Positions 21,399 through 37,566 are shown, counted from the first letter of the stretch. The stretch is 64,000 nt of DNA from Sterolibacterium sp. (GCA_019105045.1 JAHRWT010000091.1:49260-113259), one strand, 5' to 3'. Notes: generated from the letters alone by a model not told the origin. Numbers and translations are program-made.

Positions 21399-24392
21399 TT
21401 ACAGGGAACGGGCAATGCTCTGGATTTCGAATATCTCAAGCTGATCGCCCTCGACCAGATCGTCGTAATTCTTCAATGACAAGCCACACTCAAAGCCACT
21501 CTTGACTTCCTTGACGTCATCCTTGAAGCGCTTCAGCGAGTCCAGTTCTCCGGTATGAATCACCTGGTTGTTGCGCAGCAGGCGAATCTGGGCATTACGC
21601 CGCACGCAACCGTCGGTGACCATGCAGCCGGCAACCGTACCCACCTTGGAAATACGGAAGACCTGACGCACCTCGACCATGCCGATGACATTTTCGCGTT
21701 TTTCTGGCGACAACATGCCGGACAGGGCGGCCCGCACATCATCGACCGCATCGTAAATGATGCCGTAGTAGCGCAGATCAACGCCGAGGCTTTCGGCCAG
21801 CCTGCGCGACGATGCGTCGGCGCGCGTGTTGAAGCCAATGATGACGCCATTCGACGCAGCTGCCAGGTTGACATCGGACTCGCTGATGCCACCCACGGCT
21901 GCGTGCATGATATTGACCTTGACCTCGTCGGTAGACAATTGGTTGAGCGCATGTACCAAAGCTTCCTGGGAGCCTTGCACGTCGGCTTTGATCACCAGAG
22001 AGAGCTGGCGCACTTCAGCCTGCCCAAGATTCTCGAACATGTTCTCCAGCTTGGCTGCCTGCTGTTTGGCAAGTTTCACGTCACGGAACTTGCCCTGACG
22101 GAACAGGGCAATTTCACGGGCACGGCGTTCATCGGCCAGAACAATGGCCTCGGCCCCCGCACTGGGGACTTCCGACAGGCCCTGGATTTCCACCGGAATA
22201 GAGGGGCCGGCGACTTCCACCGACTGACCGTTCTCATCCAGCATCGCCCGCACGCGACCATGCACGGCGCCAACCAGCAGCATGTCGCCACGGCGCAGGG
22301 TTCCGTTCTGCACAAGCACCGTTGCCACCGGGCCCTTGCCCTTGTCCAGACGCGCCTCGACCACCACACCTTTGGCGGGAGCATCCGGCGCAGCCGTCAG
22401 CTCCATGATTTCGGCTTGCAACAAGACATGCTCCAGCAGATCATCAATACCCTGCCCGGTTTTTGCCGACAGTGGCACGAAGGGCGAATCACCACCGTAT
22501 TCTTCCGGCACGACGCCTTCGGCCACCAGCTCTTGCTTGACGCGCTCCGGATTGGCCTCCGGCTTGTCGATCTTGTTCATGGCGACGACCAGCGGCACAC
22601 CGGCGGCCTTGGCGTGATGGATGGCTTCCTTGGTCTGTGGCATCACGCCATCATCGGCGGCCACCACCAGAATCACGATATCGGTTGCCTTGGCGCCGCG
22701 CGCACGCATGGCGGTAAACGCCTCATGACCCGGCGTATCGAGAAAAGTCACCATGCCACGCGGTGTTTCAACGTGGTAAGCACCGATATGCTGGGTGATG
22801 CCACCCGCCTCACCCGGAGCGATGCGCGTCTTGCGAATGTAATCGAGCAGCGAAGTTTTGCCGTGGTCGACGTGTCCCATGACGGTCACCACTGGCGCGC
22901 GGGCAACTGTCGCGTACTCTTTGGCCACCGCCTGTTCCTGTTCGAGAAAGGCGTCCGGATCATCCAGCTTGGCCGCAAATGGCCGATGCCCCATTTCCTC
23001 GACGATGATCATCGCCGTTTCCTGATCGAGTGACTGATTGATGGTCACCATGGTGCCCATCTTCATCAGCGTCTTGATCACTTCAGTGGCCTTGACGGCC
23101 ATCTTGTGGGCCAGATCGGCCACCGAAATGGTCTCTGGCACATGGATATCACGCACAATCTGCTCGGAAGATTGCTGCACGGCCGCTTCTTCCCCGTGAC
23201 TGGCATGTCGACCACGATGCTTGCTGCCGCCCGCACCACGCCAGCCGCTGGGGCCAGTCTCTCCGCGCGTCTTGAGACCGCGTTTCTTGGCGACATCATC
23301 CTTCCAGGTCGTTGCATTGCTGCCGGGCTTTTTGGCCGTTTTCTTCTCATCTCCCCTGCCGGCGGGCTTGTGCAGCGTTCCGGTGACGCCGGCGGGTTTG
23401 TCCTCCGGCTTGGCAGTGGCTTCTGCCGCTTTCTGGGCGGCCTCGAGTTGGGCCTGCTGCGCGGCAAGCCGTCGTTCGGCCTCGATACGTGCCCGCTCCT
23501 GCTTTTCCTTGAAGTCTGCAGCCTGGCGCGCCAGCAGTTCAGCCTGTTTCTGCGCTTCGCGTTGCCGCTGCTCCAGCTCGTCTGCGCTGACAACACTGCG
23601 AACCACACGCACAGCAGAACCCGCCTTGGTGCCCGCGCTGGTTCGCGGCGTGACGCTGGCCGGCGTACCTGTCGTTGCAGAGGCATCAGTCGTTGCCGTG
23701 GCTTTCTTGCTCGTTTTGGTTTTGGGCTTGGCGGCAGCTTCTTCGCCGGTCGCGGCAGCTTCATCCACAGCAGATGCGGTTTTCCCGGCGGGTGCGGCGT
23801 CCTCGGCCTTGCGCCGGGTTTCCGTTTTTGTTGCCGCTTTCGCCGGTACGGCAACCGCGTCATCAGACGACACTGCTGCGGCTTGCTCAATGACGGGCGC
23901 CGCCACCGGAATGGCCGTCGCAGCCGGCGGGATCGCGCTGTTGTCCGCATCGACAGCCACGACCGCTTCCACAGCGTGAGCGGCTGTTTCTGCCGGCGCC
24001 GGTGGCTGCGGCGCGGCGGTTGCCATAGCGGCCGAAGTTTCCGCCGCTGCTGCGGTTTCCGCAGCAACCGCTGTTTCCGCAACGGCTTCAGGCGCATCAC
24101 GACGCACCAGCACGCGCTTCTTGCGCACTTCAACCGGTATGGTCCGCGCCTTGCCACTGGCATCCGAAGCGCGAATTTCGGTGGTTTTCTTGCGCGTCAA
24201 TGTGATCTTGGACTTGCCTTCCGGCTCGCCATGTGATTTGCGCAAAAACTCCAGCAGCCTGGCCTTGTCCTGTTCGGTCAGGGCATCATCGACTGCCTTC
24301 TTGCCAACTCCCGCCTTTTGCAGCTGTTCCAGCAGCACGGTTGCGGAGACTTTGAGTTCAGTGGCAAATTGGGTGACGTTCATCTGTGACAT
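21399..24392 (-). CDS. infB: Translation initiation factor IF-2
   Basis: IF2_N, Ala/Lys-rich linker, G domain ([19 protein letters not shown]). Confidence 0.97.
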   Translation of the reverse strand: MSQMNVTQFATELKVSATVLLEQLQKAGVGKKAVDDALTEQDKARLLEFLRKSHGEPEGKSKITLTRKKTTEIRASDASGKARTIPVEVRKKRVLVRRDAPEAVAETAVAAETAAAAETSAAMATAAPQPPAPAETAAHAVEAVVAVDADNSAIPPAATAIPVAAPVIEQAAAVSSDDAVAVPAKAATKTETRRKAEDAAPAGKTASAVDEAAATGEEAAAKPKTKTSKKATATTDASATTGTPASVTPRTSAGTKAGSAVRVVRSVVSADELEQRQREAQKQAELLARQAADFKEKQERARIEAERRLAAQQAQLEAAQKAAEATAKPEDKPAGVTGTLHKPAGRGDEKKTAKKPGSNATTWKDDVAKKRGLKTRGETGPSGWRGAGGSKHRGRHASHGEEAAVQQSSEQIVRDIHVPETISVADLAHKMAVKATEVIKTLMKMGTMVTINQSLDQETAMIIVEEMGHRPFAAKLDDPDAFLEQEQAVAKEYATVARAPVVTVMGHVDHGKTSLLDYIRKTRIAPGEAGGITQHIGAYHVETPRGMVTFLDTPGHEAFTAMRARGAKATDIVILVVAADDGVMPQTKEAIHHAKAAGVPLVVAMNKIDKPEANPERVKQELVAEGVVPEEYGGDSPFVPLSAKTGQGIDDLLEHVLLQAEIMELTAAPDAPAKGVVVEARLDKGKGPVATVLVQNGTLRRGDMLLVGAVHGRVRAMLDENGQSVEVAGPSIPVEIQGLSEVPSAGAEAIVLADERRAREIALFRQGKFRDVKLAKQQAAKLENMFENLGQAEVRQLSLVIKADVQGSQEALVHALNQLSTDEVKVNIMHAAVGGISESDVNLAAASNGVIIGFNTRADASSRRLAESLGVDLRYYGIIYDAVDDVRAALSGMLSPEKRENVIGMVEVRQVFRISKVGTVAGCMVTDGCVRRNAQIRLLRNNQVIHTGELDSLKRFKDDVKEVKSGFECGLSLKNYDDLVEGDQLEIFEIQSIARSL

Positions 24393-24410
24393 ATGGTTGC
24401 CCCTTCATGG

Positions 24411-25889
24411 TTACTCGGCTGCAAACCAGTGTGCACGAGCCTTGGTGATCAGATCTTTGGCCTGTTCCTCATCGATGCCGGTGTATTCCATCAGCTCATC
24501 GGTGGCAAGATCTGCCAGATCGTCACGCGACAGAACATTGTTGCGCGCCAGTTTGGCCGCCAGTGATTTATCCATACCAACAACTTCGAGTAGATCATCC
24601 GAAACATGTTCAAGCTGCTCTTCATCGACAATGGCTTCAGTCAGCAGGGCGTTACGCGCACGGTCACGCAACTCGTTGACCGTGGCCTCGTCGAAGGCTT
24701 CGATTTCCAGCATCTCGGCAAGCGGGATATAGGCCACTTCTTCCAGAGTGGAGAGCCCCTCCTCGATCAGGATATCGGCAACTTCCTCATCCACATCGAG
24801 CCTTTCCATGAACAGCGTGCGGATGGCACCGTGCTCTTCTGCCGATTTTTGCTGTGATTCTTCAACCGTCATCAGATTGACGGTCCAGCCAGTCAGCTCC
24901 TGGGCCAGCCGCACGTTCTGGCCACCCCGGCCAATGGCGATGGCCAGGTTGTCATCATTGACCACCACATCCATGGCGTGCTTTTCCTCGTCGACGACGA
25001 TGCTCGACACTTCAGCCGGCGCCAGCGCGCCAATGACAAACTGTGCCGGTTCAGCCGACCAGTGAATGATATCGACACGCTCGCCAGCCAGTTCATTGGT
25101 GACGGCCGTAACACGCGAACCGCGCATTCCGACACAGGTGCCGATCGGATCAATCCGTGGATCGTTGGACTTGACGGCAATCTTGGCGCGCACACCGGGA
25201 TCACGTGCTGCCGACTTGATTTCCAGCAGGCCATCTTCAATTTCCGGAACTTCCAGCTCAAACAGCTTGATGATGAATTCGGGCGCAGTACGCGACAAGA
25301 TCAGCTGTGGCCCACGCGCAGTACGATCGATTTTCATCAGCCAGGCACGCACCCGGTCACCGGGACGCAGGTTCTCGCGTGGAATCATCTGATCGCGCGG
25401 CAAAACCGCCTCTATGCGTCCGGCCTCGATGATGACATTGCCACGCTCGACGCGCTTGACCGTGCCATTCACCAGAAACTCCTTGCGATCAAGGAAGTCG
25501 TTGAGGATCTGCTCACGCTCCGCATCGCGGATTTTCTGCATGATGACTTGCTTGGCCGCCTGGGCGCCAATACGTCCAAAATCAACCGGCTCCAGGGTTT
25601 CTTCGATGTAGTCGTCGATGGCAATATCCGGAATCTGCTCGCGCGCATCGATGATGCCGATCTGACACTCATCTTTCTCGACCAGTTCATCAGGCATCAC
25701 CAGCCAACGGCGGTAGGCTTCGAAATCGCCTGTTTCACGATCGATTTCCACACGCACATCGGCATCGTCATGCACTTTCTTCTTCGTTGCCGAAGCCAGT
25801 GCCATTTCCAGGGCAGTGAATACGATGTCCTTCGGCACGTTCTTTTCACGTGACAACGCATCAACCAGCAGCAAAAGTTCACGACTCAT
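24411..25889 (-). CDS. nusA: Transcription termination/antitermination factor NusA
   Basis: [38 protein letters not shown]1/KH domains and AR2-like C-terminus. Confidence 0.97.
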   Translation of the reverse strand: MSRELLLLVDALSREKNVPKDIVFTALEMALASATKKKVHDDADVRVEIDRETGDFEAYRRWLVMPDELVEKDECQIGIIDAREQIPDIAIDDYIEETLEPVDFGRIGAQAAKQVIMQKIRDAEREQILNDFLDRKEFLVNGTVKRVERGNVIIEAGRIEAVLPRDQMIPRENLRPGDRVRAWLMKIDRTARGPQLILSRTAPEFIIKLFELEVPEIEDGLLEIKSAARDPGVRAKIAVKSNDPRIDPIGTCVGMRGSRVTAVTNELAGERVDIIHWSAEPAQFVIGALAPAEVSSIVVDEEKHAMDVVVNDDNLAIAIGRGGQNVRLAQELTGWTVNLMTVEESQQKSAEEHGAIRTLFMERLDVDEEVADILIEEGLSTLEEVAYIPLAEMLEIEAFDEATVNELRDRARNALLTEAIVDEEQLEHVSDDLLEVVGMDKSLAAKLARNNVLSRDDLADLATDELMEYTGIDEEQAKDLITKARAHWFAAE

Positions 25890-25922
25890 TTGTTTCTCCC
25901 GCAAGCTATTCACTCAATCCTG

Positions 25923-26366
25923 TCAAAACTTCGGCACCAAACGCGCCTTGTCGATTTGCGCCAGCGGCAGCTCGAATGACTGCTCGCTGCCTTCGCCCTG
26001 CAACAGCACGAGAGGCTCGTCTGCGATACGGACACCGCGCAGCACGCCACTGAAATTGCGCCGCCCGGCAATCGGCAGGCGCATCCGCACCTGGGCTTCC
26101 TGACCGGCAAAACGTTCGAAATCCACCACTTTTTTCAGCGGACGATCCAGACCGGGCGAGGAAACCTCAAGCCGGTCGTAATCAATATTCTCGACAGTGA
26201 ACAAGCGCGTCAGATGATTGCTCACCGCTGCGCAGTCATCCACCGTAATGCCTTCCGGCCGATCGATGAACACCCGCAACAAACGGGCGCGCGGCGTCGT
26301 CTCGAAATCGACGAGTTCATAGCCCAAGCCGCTGACGGCATGTTCGATATGCTCAAGCAACTGCAT
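25923..26366 (-). CDS. rimP: Ribosome maturation factor RimP
   Basis: [22 protein letters not shown]...[27 protein letters not shown]...[11 protein letters not shown]. Confidence 0.93.
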   Translation of the reverse strand: MQLLEHIEHAVSGLGYELVDFETTPRARLLRVFIDRPEGITVDDCAAVSNHLTRLFTVENIDYDRLEVSSPGLDRPLKKVVDFERFAGQEAQVRMRLPIAGRRNFSGVLRGVRIADEPLVLLQGEGSEQSFELPLAQIDKARLVPKF

Positions 26367-26382
26367 ACAGTTTTGTTGCCAC

Positions 26383-26411
26383 AAATAAAAAATGGGCGAA
26401 ACGCCCATCCT
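26383..26411 (-). promoter_or_regulatory. Candidate intrinsic terminator/attenuator in rimP-nusA-infB leader
   Basis: Minus strand GATGGGCG-TTT-CGCCCATTTTTTATTTG immediately upstream of the rimP start. Confidence 0.65.
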
Positions 26412-26551
26412 CTTGGATCCCCGATACGTCCGTACCGCACGTTGGTGCGGCGGCGCGTCGAAGACATGGAAAATGTAACCTGCCGCAACAGCACAGGGGC
26501 CAGAAGCCGCTGCGCCTGCAACCCCTGCCGGCAAGACCGCTAAACCGCTGG

Positions 26552-26580
26552 ATTATATAGAAACAGGCTCATGGACGCAA
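26552..26580 (-). promoter_or_regulatory. Sigma70-like promoter upstream of rimP operon
   Basis: Minus strand TTGCGT (26580-26575), 17-bp spacer, TATAAT (26557-26552). Confidence 0.6.
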
Positions 26581-26623
26581 ATGAAAGCAAGGCAAAATGA
26601 AACCATGGTGAGCTTCTGCCGCT

Positions 26624-27991
26624 TCAGTTTGCAGCAACCGCATGACGCACAGCGGCGGCGACATGTTCAGCCCAATGCTGCACTTCCTCGCGCGCCTCGC
26701 CTTCAACCATGATCCGCAGCAGCGGCTCGGTACCTGAGGGACGCAAGAGTACCCGCCCACGCCCATCGAGGGCCGCCTCCGCCGCCTGACTGGCTGCCTG
26801 GATGCCGGAATGCTCGCGCCAAGCAAAGCCTTGAGGCAGGCGCACATTGATCAAACGTTGCGGATACATCGTCAGGTCAGCACATGCCTCGGCCAGCGTC
26901 AAACGCTGGCCACGCAGCGCGGACAACACCTGCAAGGCCGCCACGATGCCATCGCCCGTCGTATGCTTGTCCAGACAGATGATGTGCCCGGAATTCTCCC
27001 CTCCCAGCAGCCAGCCGCGCTCCCCCAGCGTTTCCAGTACATAACGATCACCCACCCTGGCCCGCTCGAACGCAATGCCGCGCCGCCCCAGAGCATGTTC
27101 AAAACCCAGATTGCTCATCAGCGTGCCAACCACGCCGTCACCCTCGGCAAAACTGCGGTGACCGGCAATCACATACAGCAACTGATCACCATCGTAGAGA
27201 TGGCCTTCGGCATCGGCCATCAGCAGACGATCGGCATCGCCATCCAGAGCAATCCCCAGATCTGCCCGCGACTCAAGCACCGCCCGCCGCAAACTTTCGC
27301 CTGCAGTGGCACCGACGCCATCATTGATGTTCAGGCCATTCGGCGCCACCCCCACCGCCACCACCTCGGCCCCCAGTTCATGGAAGACCGCAGGCGCAAC
27401 CTGGTAAGCCGCCCCGTGCGCACAATCAACGGCGATCTTCATCCCCCGCAAATCGAGTTCATTGGGAAAGGTGCTCTTGCAGAATTCGATGTAACGCCCA
27501 CGTGCATCGTCGATGCGGCGCGCCCGCCCCAAACGGGCCGAATCCAGACAGCCCATGGGCTGCTCCAGACGGGCCTCGATTTCCTGTTCCAGGGCATCGG
27601 GCAGTTTGCTGCCCTGCGCAGAAAAAAACTTGATGCCGTTATCGTGAAACGGATTGTGCGATGCCGAAATCACCACCCCAGCCTGCAGGCGCAACGCCCG
27701 CGTAAGATAGGCCACGGCCGGCGTGGGCAACGGTCCGCAGAGCATGACATCAACACCCGCCGCCGCAAAACCGGCTTCCAGCGCGGCTTCCAGCAAGTAA
27801 CCCGACACCCGGGTATCCTTGCCAATCAACACAGCCGGCCGCTCACCTTCAGGCAAGGTGCCATGTCGCAGGTCATCGGCCACCAGCACCGTCCCTGCGG
27901 CGTAGCCCAGGCGCATGACAAATTCCGGCGTGATCGGCAGTTGTCCAACCAGCCCACGCACCCCATCCGTTCCAAAATATTTGCGGCTCAT
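26624..27991 (-). CDS. glmM: Phosphoglucosamine mutase
   Basis: [13 protein letters not shown]..., active-site [20 protein letters not shown]. Confidence 0.96.
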   Translation of the reverse strand: MSRKYFGTDGVRGLVGQLPITPEFVMRLGYAAGTVLVADDLRHGTLPEGERPAVLIGKDTRVSGYLLEAALEAGFAAAGVDVMLCGPLPTPAVAYLTRALRLQAGVVISASHNPFHDNGIKFFSAQGSKLPDALEQEIEARLEQPMGCLDSARLGRARRIDDARGRYIEFCKSTFPNELDLRGMKIAVDCAHGAAYQVAPAVFHELGAEVVAVGVAPNGLNINDGVGATAGESLRRAVLESRADLGIALDGDADRLLMADAEGHLYDGDQLLYVIAGHRSFAEGDGVVGTLMSNLGFEHALGRRGIAFERARVGDRYVLETLGERGWLLGGENSGHIICLDKHTTGDGIVAALQVLSALRGQRLTLAEACADLTMYPQRLINVRLPQGFAWREHSGIQAASQAAEAALDGRGRVLLRPSGTEPLLRIMVEGEAREEVQHWAEHVAAAVRHAVAAN

Positions 27992-28028
27992 TTCGATTCT
28001 GACTCCGATCCGAATACCTTCAGTGTTT

Positions 28029-28052
28029 CATTGATTCATTGATTCATTGCTT
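28029..28052. repeat. Octamer tandem repeat (cattgatt) x3 spanning folP stop codon
   Basis: cattgatt cattgatt cattgctt read directly. Confidence 0.9.
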
Positions 28053-28905
28053 CGTACCGATGCGGATTGCCACCAACCGCTTGCAGCGCATCAAGCACCG
28101 CCAGCGCATCACGCGTGGCGCAGACATCATGCACGCGCACGATGGCCGCGCCGCGCTGCACAGCCAGCAGCGCGGCGGCCACGCTGGCCGGCACGCGCTC
28201 ATGGGCCGGGCGGCCAGTGAGCGCGCCCAGCATCGACTTGCGCGACAGCCCCACCAGCAAGGGCAGACCATCCACCGCCAGCGTCGCAAGCTGGCGCAGC
28301 AGGACAAGATTATGTTCCAGCGTCTTGCCAAAACCAAAGCCCGGATCAAGCACGATACGGTCGCGCGCCACGCCCGCCCTGTCGGTTGCCGCGATGCGCG
28401 CCCGGAAGAAATCGGCAACTTCGCCAACGACATCGTCGTAGAACGGCGCCCGCTGCATGGTGCGCGGCTCGCCCTGCATGTGCATCAGACAGAGGGCGCA
28501 GGAACTTTCCGCAACAGCCGCCAACGCACCCGGCATCTGCAAGGCGGTGATGTCGTTGATCATGTCCGCCCCGGCCGCCAGCGTAGCGCGCATCACTTCC
28601 GGCTTCACCGTATCGACTGACAGGGGCACGCCACAATCGCGCAAACCTTCGAGAACCGGCAGCACGCGCGCCAGCTCCTGGGCGGTACTGACGGGAGCGG
28701 CGCCGGGTCGCGAGGACTCGCCGCCCAGGTCGAGCAACTGCGCGCCGGCGACCACCAGTTGCCGACCGTGCTCGATGGCGCGCGCCACATCATCCGCCAG
28801 ACCGTCACCTGAAAATGAATCGTCCGTCAGGTTGACAATGCCCATGAGCAGCGGTCGCGCCAGACTCAGTTCGAAACGACCACAGCGCAAGTGCGGCGGC
28901 GTCAT
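28036..28905 (-). CDS. folP: Dihydropteroate synthase
   Basis: LMGIVNLTDDSFSGDGL...LDLGGESSRPGAAPV; start MTPPHLRCGRFELS at 28905 preferred. Confidence 0.94.
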   Translation of the reverse strand: MTPPHLRCGRFELSLARPLLMGIVNLTDDSFSGDGLADDVARAIEHGRQLVVAGAQLLDLGGESSRPGAAPVSTAQELARVLPVLEGLRDCGVPLSVDTVKPEVMRATLAAGADMINDITALQMPGALAAVAESSCALCLMHMQGEPRTMQRAPFYDDVVGEVADFFRARIAATDRAGVARDRIVLDPGFGFGKTLEHNLVLLRQLATLAVDGLPLLVGLSRKSMLGALTGRPAHERVPASVAAALLAVQRGAAIVRVHDVCATRDALAVLDALQAVGGNPHRYEAMNQ

Positions 28906-28907
28906 AT

Positions 28908-28938
28908 CAAAAGGCCGCGCGGGTGGCGCGGCCTTTTG
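28908..28938 (-). terminator. Hairpin between ftsH and folP
   Basis: caaaaggccgcgc-gggt-ggcgcggccttttg inverted repeat. Confidence 0.75.
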
Positions 28939-29020
28939 GCTTGTCTGCTCGGGATTCATCCGGACGGCTGATTGCAAATGTTTTCTGCCCTGCCGTACGC
29001 CTGTCTGTTGGCGCCCGGCA

Positions 29021-30901
29021 TCAAGCGGGGGCGGTTGCGGTAGGTGCGGCCCCTGAAGGACCATCGACCGTCGGCTTTTGCGGACTCGCACTCGGTTTGG
29101 GCGCACGGGGCTGCTTGCCGGCCATGATGTCGTCGATCTGCTCGGTATCCAGCGTCTCCCATTCCAGCAGAGCGTGCGCCATGATATCCATCTTGTCGCG
29201 GTTTTCCTCGATCAGCTTGCGGGCCACGGCATATTGCCGATCGATGATGGCACGGATTTCGGCATCGACTTTCTGCATGGTGGCCTCGGACACATTCTTG
29301 TGCGTGGTCACCGAACGGCCCAGAAACACTTCGCCTTCATTCTCGCCGTAGACCATGGTGCCCAGTGCATCGGACATGCCCCATTGCGTCACCATGCGGC
29401 GGGCGATATCGGTGGCGCGCTCGAAGTCATTGGAGGCGCCGGTGGTCATCTGGTTCATGAAGATTTCTTCGGCAATACGACCACCAAACAGTACGGCAAT
29501 GGTCTGCAGCAGGCGCTCCTTGTCCTGGCTGTAGCGATCTTCTTCGGGTAGCTGCATGGTCACACCCAGCGCCCGGCCACGCGGGATGATGGTGACTTTA
29601 TGCACCGGATCGGTCTTGTCCAGCAGCTTGGCAACGACGACGTGACCCGCCTCGTGGTAGGCCGTGTTCTTGCGTTCTTCCTCGGGCATCACCATGGTCT
29701 TGCGCGCCGCGCCCATGATGATCTTGTCCTTGGCGTTCTCGAAATCCTCCATATCGACCACGCGCTTGTTGAGGCGGGCAGCGAACAGGGCGGCTTCATT
29801 GACCAGGTTGGCCAGGTCAGCACCGGAGAATCCCGGTGTGCCACGGGCGATGATGTCCGCCTTGACATCCGGTGCGATCGGCACCTTGCGCATATGCACC
29901 ATGAGAATCTGCTCGCGGCCACGGATATCGGGCAGCGGTACGACCACCTGGCGGTCGAAACGGCCTGGTCGCAGCAGCGCCGGATCGAGGACATCGGGAC
30001 GGTTGGTGGCCGCGATGACGATGACACCGGAAGTGCCCTCGAAGCCATCCATTTCCACCAGCAACTGGTTCAGCGTCTGTTCGCGCTCATCGTTGCCGCC
30101 GCCCAGGCCCGCGCCACGCTGGCGACCAACGGCGTCGATCTCATCAATAAAAATGATGCAAGGCGCGTTCTTCTTGGCATTCTCGAACATGTCACGCACG
30201 CGCGCTGCGCCGACACCGACGAACATCTCGACGAAATCGGAACCCGAAATCGAGAAGAACGGCACCTTGGCCTCGCCGGCAATCGCCTTGGCCAGCAAGG
30301 TTTTGCCAGTACCCGGACTGCCCACCATGAGCACGCCACGCGGAATGCGGCCGCCGAGTTTCTGGAACTTGGAGGGGTCGCGCAGGAAATCAACCAGCTC
30401 GGCCACATCTTCCTTGGCCTCGTCACAGCCGGCCACATCGGCAAACGTCACCTGATTGCTCGAATCATCCAGCAGGCGCGCCCGGCTCTTGCCAAAGGAA
30501 AAAGCGCCGCCCTTGCCGCCGCCCTGCATCTGTCGCATGAAGAATACCCAGACGCCGATGAGCAACAGCATCGGGAACCAGGAGATGAACAGATTCATCA
30601 GAAAGGATTGTTCCTCATCCGCCTTGGCGACGATCTTGACGTTGTACTTGAGCAGATCACTGACCATCCACAGATCGGGTGGCGCGTAGGTCGTGACCTT
30701 CTTGCCATCGATAGTCGAAGCCTCCAGGGTACGCCCCTGGATGACCACCTTGGCGATATGCCCCAGCTTCACCTCTTCGAGAAACTGGGAATAATCAATC
30801 ACCGACTGCGGCTCGTGACGCGCCCCGAACTGATTGAACACCGTCATCAAAACGATGCCGACCACCAGCCAAACGGCCAGACTTTTAAGCATGTTGTTCA
30901 A
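29021..30901 (-). CDS. ftsH: ATP-dependent zinc metalloprotease FtsH
   Basis: Walker [22 protein letters not shown] region, HEAGH. Confidence 0.97.
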   Translation of the reverse strand: MNNMLKSLAVWLVVGIVLMTVFNQFGARHEPQSVIDYSQFLEEVKLGHIAKVVIQGRTLEASTIDGKKVTTYAPPDLWMVSDLLKYNVKIVAKADEEQSFLMNLFISWFPMLLLIGVWVFFMRQMQGGGKGGAFSFGKSRARLLDDSSNQVTFADVAGCDEAKEDVAELVDFLRDPSKFQKLGGRIPRGVLMVGSPGTGKTLLAKAIAGEAKVPFFSISGSDFVEMFVGVGAARVRDMFENAKKNAPCIIFIDEIDAVGRQRGAGLGGGNDEREQTLNQLLVEMDGFEGTSGVIVIAATNRPDVLDPALLRPGRFDRQVVVPLPDIRGREQILMVHMRKVPIAPDVKADIIARGTPGFSGADLANLVNEAALFAARLNKRVVDMEDFENAKDKIIMGAARKTMVMPEEERKNTAYHEAGHVVVAKLLDKTDPVHKVTIIPRGRALGVTMQLPEEDRYSQDKERLLQTIAVLFGGRIAEEIFMNQMTTGASNDFERATDIARRMVTQWGMSDALGTMVYGENEGEVFLGRSVTTHKNVSEATMQKVDAEIRAIIDRQYAVARKLIEENRDKMDIMAHALLEWETLDTEQIDDIMAGKQPRAPKPSASPQKPTVDGPSGAAPTATAPA

Positions 30902-31017
30902 GCGACTGCTCCTTTCGGCATGACGACCGAAACTGTGTAAAACAAAAGGCTGATTGTAGTTCCGATCCCTTGGTCACGCAAACGGAACGGGCCGATCGAT
31001 CCAGTCAAAAACCCTGC

Positions 31018-31650
31018 TCAGGACAGCGGTATGAGACGCTTGCGGCGCGCAAGCAGAAAGTTTTCCGCACTGCGGTCACGCGATGCCTCCGGCTTGCGTA
31101 CCTGCACCACTTCAAACCACTTGCGCATATCCTCGCGCAACGCCATATAGCCACTGCCTTGAAAAACCTTGACCAGCATGTCGCCGCCAGGCTTCAGGTG
31201 GACACGGGCAAAATCCAGTGTGAGTTCGGCCAGATCCATCACCCGCGCCTGATCGACCAGCGACACCCCTGACATATTGGGGGCCATGTCCGACAAAACA
31301 AGGTCTACCGCCCGCCCGCCCAGTCCATCTTCGAAACGCTGCAGCACCGCTTCCTCACGAAAGTCTCCCTGGATGAAATCGACACCCGCCAACGGCTCGA
31401 TCGGCAACAGATCGAGCGCGAACAGCAGACCGCCGGGCTGAATGCGCCTGCTCACATACTGTGACCAGCTACCGGGGGCAGCCCCCAGGTCGACCACCAC
31501 CATGCCTGGCTTGAGCAGACGATCCTTTTCATCAATTTCCTGCAACTTGAAAACCGCCCGCGAGCGCCAGCCTTCCGCCTTTGCCCGCTGGACGAAAGGA
31601 TCGCTGACATGTTCCTGCATCCAGGCTTTTTTGGTCTTGTGTTTTTTCAC
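31018..31650 (-). CDS. rlmE: 23S rRNA (uridine-2'-O-)-methyltransferase RlmE/FtsJ
   Basis: [61 protein letters not shown] start at 31650 inferred. Confidence 0.93.
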   Translation of the reverse strand: MKKHKTKKAWMQEHVSDPFVQRAKAEGWRSRAVFKLQEIDEKDRLLKPGMVVVDLGAAPGSWSQYVSRRIQPGGLLFALDLLPIEPLAGVDFIQGDFREEAVLQRFEDGLGGRAVDLVLSDMAPNMSGVSLVDQARVMDLAELTLDFARVHLKPGGDMLVKVFQGSGYMALREDMRKWFEVVQVRKPEASRDRSAENFLLARRKRLIPLS

Positions 31651-31682
31651 AGGAGAATCCGTGGAGTGGCTAAAATGCGCGA

Positions 31683-32165
31683 ATGAATACACATGACAAT
31701 GATACCCGTCAGGATGATACGGCCACCATGACGGCCGCGCCTGCCGCCGTGACACTGACACCGGCACAACGCAGCGAATTGCGCGCCGCCGCCCATGGCC
31801 TCAATCCCGTCGTCAGCATCAGCCAGAAAGGGCTGACGCCTGCCGTATTGACCGAAATCGAACGCAGCCTGAAAGCCCATGGCCTGATCAAGATCCGCGT
31901 CTTCGAGGCCGACCGCGATGCCCGCGACCAACTGCTGGCGGATATCTGCCACACGCTTGGCGCAGCGCCCGTGCAACATATCGGCAAACTGCTGGTGATC
32001 TGGCGTGAAAAACCTGAATCCCAGGACCAACCCGCCGCCCCGGCGCGCCCACGCCGCAATCCACCACGCCTGACCAAAAAAGCTGCCGCCGCGAAGACCG
32101 ACAAGGCTGCACGCGCCCGCCCCCTGGAAAGAGGCAAACCCCGCAGGCCCACACGGACACGCTGA
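31683..32165 (+). CDS. yhbY: YhbY family RNA-binding (CRM domain) protein
   Basis: [49 protein letters not shown]; divergent from rlmE. Confidence 0.88.
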   Translation: MNTHDNDTRQDDTATMTAAPAAVTLTPAQRSELRAAAHGLNPVVSISQKGLTPAVLTEIERSLKAHGLIKIRVFEADRDARDQLLADICHTLGAAPVQHIGKLLVIWREKPESQDQPAAPARPRRNPPRLTKKAAAAKTDKAARARPLERGKPRRPTRTR

Positions 32166-32185
32166 CACACTGACACACTGAATGA
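32162..32185. repeat. Octamer repeat (ctgacaca) at yhbY stop codon
   Basis: ctgacaca ctgacaca ctgaatga. Confidence 0.85.
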
Positions 32186-32230
32186 CAACGGCGCACTGAG
32201 AAACGTCGTGGCGTGGTGAGCAGATTTGTC

Positions 32231-32264
32231 TCGACCCGTTCCGACCCGTTCCGACTCGTTCCGG
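32231..32264. repeat. 10-bp tandem repeat (cgacccgttc) x3 in yhbY-greA intergenic
   Basis: cgacccgttc cgacccgttc cgactcgttc cgg read directly. Confidence 0.9.
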
Positions 32265-32330
32265 CTTTTCCAGTCCGTCGCGAAACACAGAAATCCGCTG
32301 AAGACAGCCCCATTGCGCTGCTGCCCCCTG

Positions 32331-32370
32331 TTGCACTACTGCGCCACCGCACTATTGCACCACTGCACGG
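32331..32370. repeat. Degenerate octamer array
   Basis: ttgcacta ctgcgcca ccgcacta ttgcacca ctgcacgg. Confidence 0.75.
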
Positions 32371-32421
32371 CAAGACGAAGTCGATCAGGCGTCAGGCAAA
32401 TACCGCCCAATACAGCCGGAA

Positions 32422-32894
32422 TCAGATGTATTTGACGTCGATGACTTCGTATTCCCTGATCCCGCCCGGCGTCTGCACTTCGGCCACATCACCGGCATAT
32501 TTGCCGATCAGCGCGCGGGCGACCGGTGAGCTGACGGAAACCTTGCCCTGCTTGATGTCGGCCTCATCATCGCCGACGATCTGGTAGGTTGCCGTCTGGC
32601 CGGACGCCAGATCCTCCATCTCGACCGTCGAACCGAAAACCACTCGGCCGTCGGCATCGAGCAGTTTGGGATCGATGATCTGGGCATTGCCCAGCTTGCC
32701 TTCGACTTCCTTGATACGTCCTTCGATGAACCCCTGCCGCTCCTTGGCCGCCTCGTATTCGGCGTTTTCCGACAGGTCACCATGCGAACGCGCCTCGGCG
32801 ATGGCAGCGATCACGTTCGGCCGATCCACTGTCTTCAGTCGCTGCAATTCGGCACGCAACAACTCCGCGCCCGTGATGGTGATGGGAAACTTGC

Positions 32895-32898
<4 letters not shown>
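32422..32898 (-). CDS. greA: Transcription elongation factor GreA
   Basis: [57 protein letters not shown]. Confidence 0.96.
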
Positions 32899-36143
<3,245 letters not shown>

Positions 36144-36189
36144 TTTTCAGTTTCCAGGAGACGGCAGGCGGTACGGGGAACAGAAGTTT

Positions 36190-37344
36190 CTAGCTTCCGG
36201 CACCTGCCCGGTGCTTTTCCATCATGCCGATATAGCGATCGAACAGATAGGAGACATCATTCGGCCCCGGACTGGCCTCCGGATGTCCTTGAAAACTGAA
36301 GGCGGGCACATCGGTACGGGCGATACCCTGCAGGCTGCCATCGAACAGCGAGACATGGGTCACACGCAGATTGTCCGGCAGCGTCGCCGCATCGGCAGCA
36401 AAACCATGATTCTGGCTGGTGATCAGCACCTGCCCGCTATCGAGATCCTTGACCGGATGATTGGCGCCATGATGACCGAATTTCATCTTGACAGTTTTTG
36501 CGCCTGACGCCAGAGCCAGCAGTTGATGCCCGAGGCAGATGCCAAAAGTGGGAATGCCTCTGGCCAGAAACTCGCGAATCGCTGCAATGGCGTAAATGCA
36601 GGGCTCAGGATCACCCGGGCCGTTCGACAGGAAAATGCCATCCGGCTTGAGCGCCAGCACTTCGGCCGCCGAGGTCTGCGCCGGCACCACGGTCAGGCGG
36701 CAACCGCGACTGGCCAGCATACGCAGAATGTTGCGCTTGACGCCAAAATCATAGGCCACCACGTGATATTGCAGGTTTTCCTGCGGCAGACAGCCGATGC
36801 CCAGCCGCCATTCGCCTTCGATCCAGGAGTAAGGCTGGGAACAGCTCACCACCTTGGCCAGATCCAGACCGGCCAGACCGGAAAACTCGCGGGCCCGGGT
36901 AATTGCGGCGGCTTCATCCACTTCACCGGCCATCAGGCAGCCGGCCTGGGCGCCCTGCTCGCGCAGTATCCGGGTCAGTTTGCGGGTATCGACATCGGCA
37001 ATGGCCAGCACATTCTGCGCCCGCAGATAGGCGTCCAGCGGCTGTTCGCAACGCCAGCTGGAAACCTGCAGAGGCAGATCACGGATGACCAGCCCCGCCG
37101 CATAAATCTGGTTGCCGTTGCCACCTTCACCGTCTTCGCTGTTGATACCGACATTGCCGATATGCGGATAGGTCAGCGTGGCAATCTGGCGGGAATAGGA
37201 AGGATCGGTGAGGATCTCCTGATAGCCGGTCATGGCGGTATTGAAGACAACCTCGCCGACACTACTGCCTGTTGCACCTATGCCCTTGCCCCGAAATACC
37301 GTCCCGTCAGCTAATGCAAGTATGGCGGGCGGAAACTGGCTCAC
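36190..37344 (-). CDS. carA: Carbamoyl-phosphate synthase small subunit
   Basis: Glutamine amidotransferase motif [23 protein letters not shown] start ([14 protein letters not shown]) at 37344 inferred. Confidence 0.96.
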   Translation of the reverse strand: MSQFPPAILALADGTVFRGKGIGATGSSVGEVVFNTAMTGYQEILTDPSYSRQIATLTYPHIGNVGINSEDGEGGNGNQIYAAGLVIRDLPLQVSSWRCEQPLDAYLRAQNVLAIADVDTRKLTRILREQGAQAGCLMAGEVDEAAAITRAREFSGLAGLDLAKVVSCSQPYSWIEGEWRLGIGCLPQENLQYHVVAYDFGVKRNILRMLASRGCRLTVVPAQTSAAEVLALKPDGIFLSNGPGDPEPCIYAIAAIREFLARGIPTFGICLGHQLLALASGAKTVKMKFGHHGANHPVKDLDSGQVLITSQNHGFAADAATLPDNLRVTHVSLFDGSLQGIARTDVPAFSFQGHPEASPGPNDVSYLFDRYIGMMEKHRAGAGS

Positions 37345-37566
37345 GATCGGGCTCCTAGGTATATCGGTATGCGGTCTTTGAACTGGCTGGATTTGATACA
37401 CAAAGCGGGATAGCCCTTGGCTGCCCCGCTGAGATCAAACCTTGAGATTGTACTGCAAGCCACCTTCCGCAAGCAATAGCCGAACCTGCCTTGCTGCTGT
37501 CCGGCGTGCTCACCGCTCGTCGGGCAGCCGCCGCAACGAGGCCGCCACAATCACGCCGTCAGCCGT

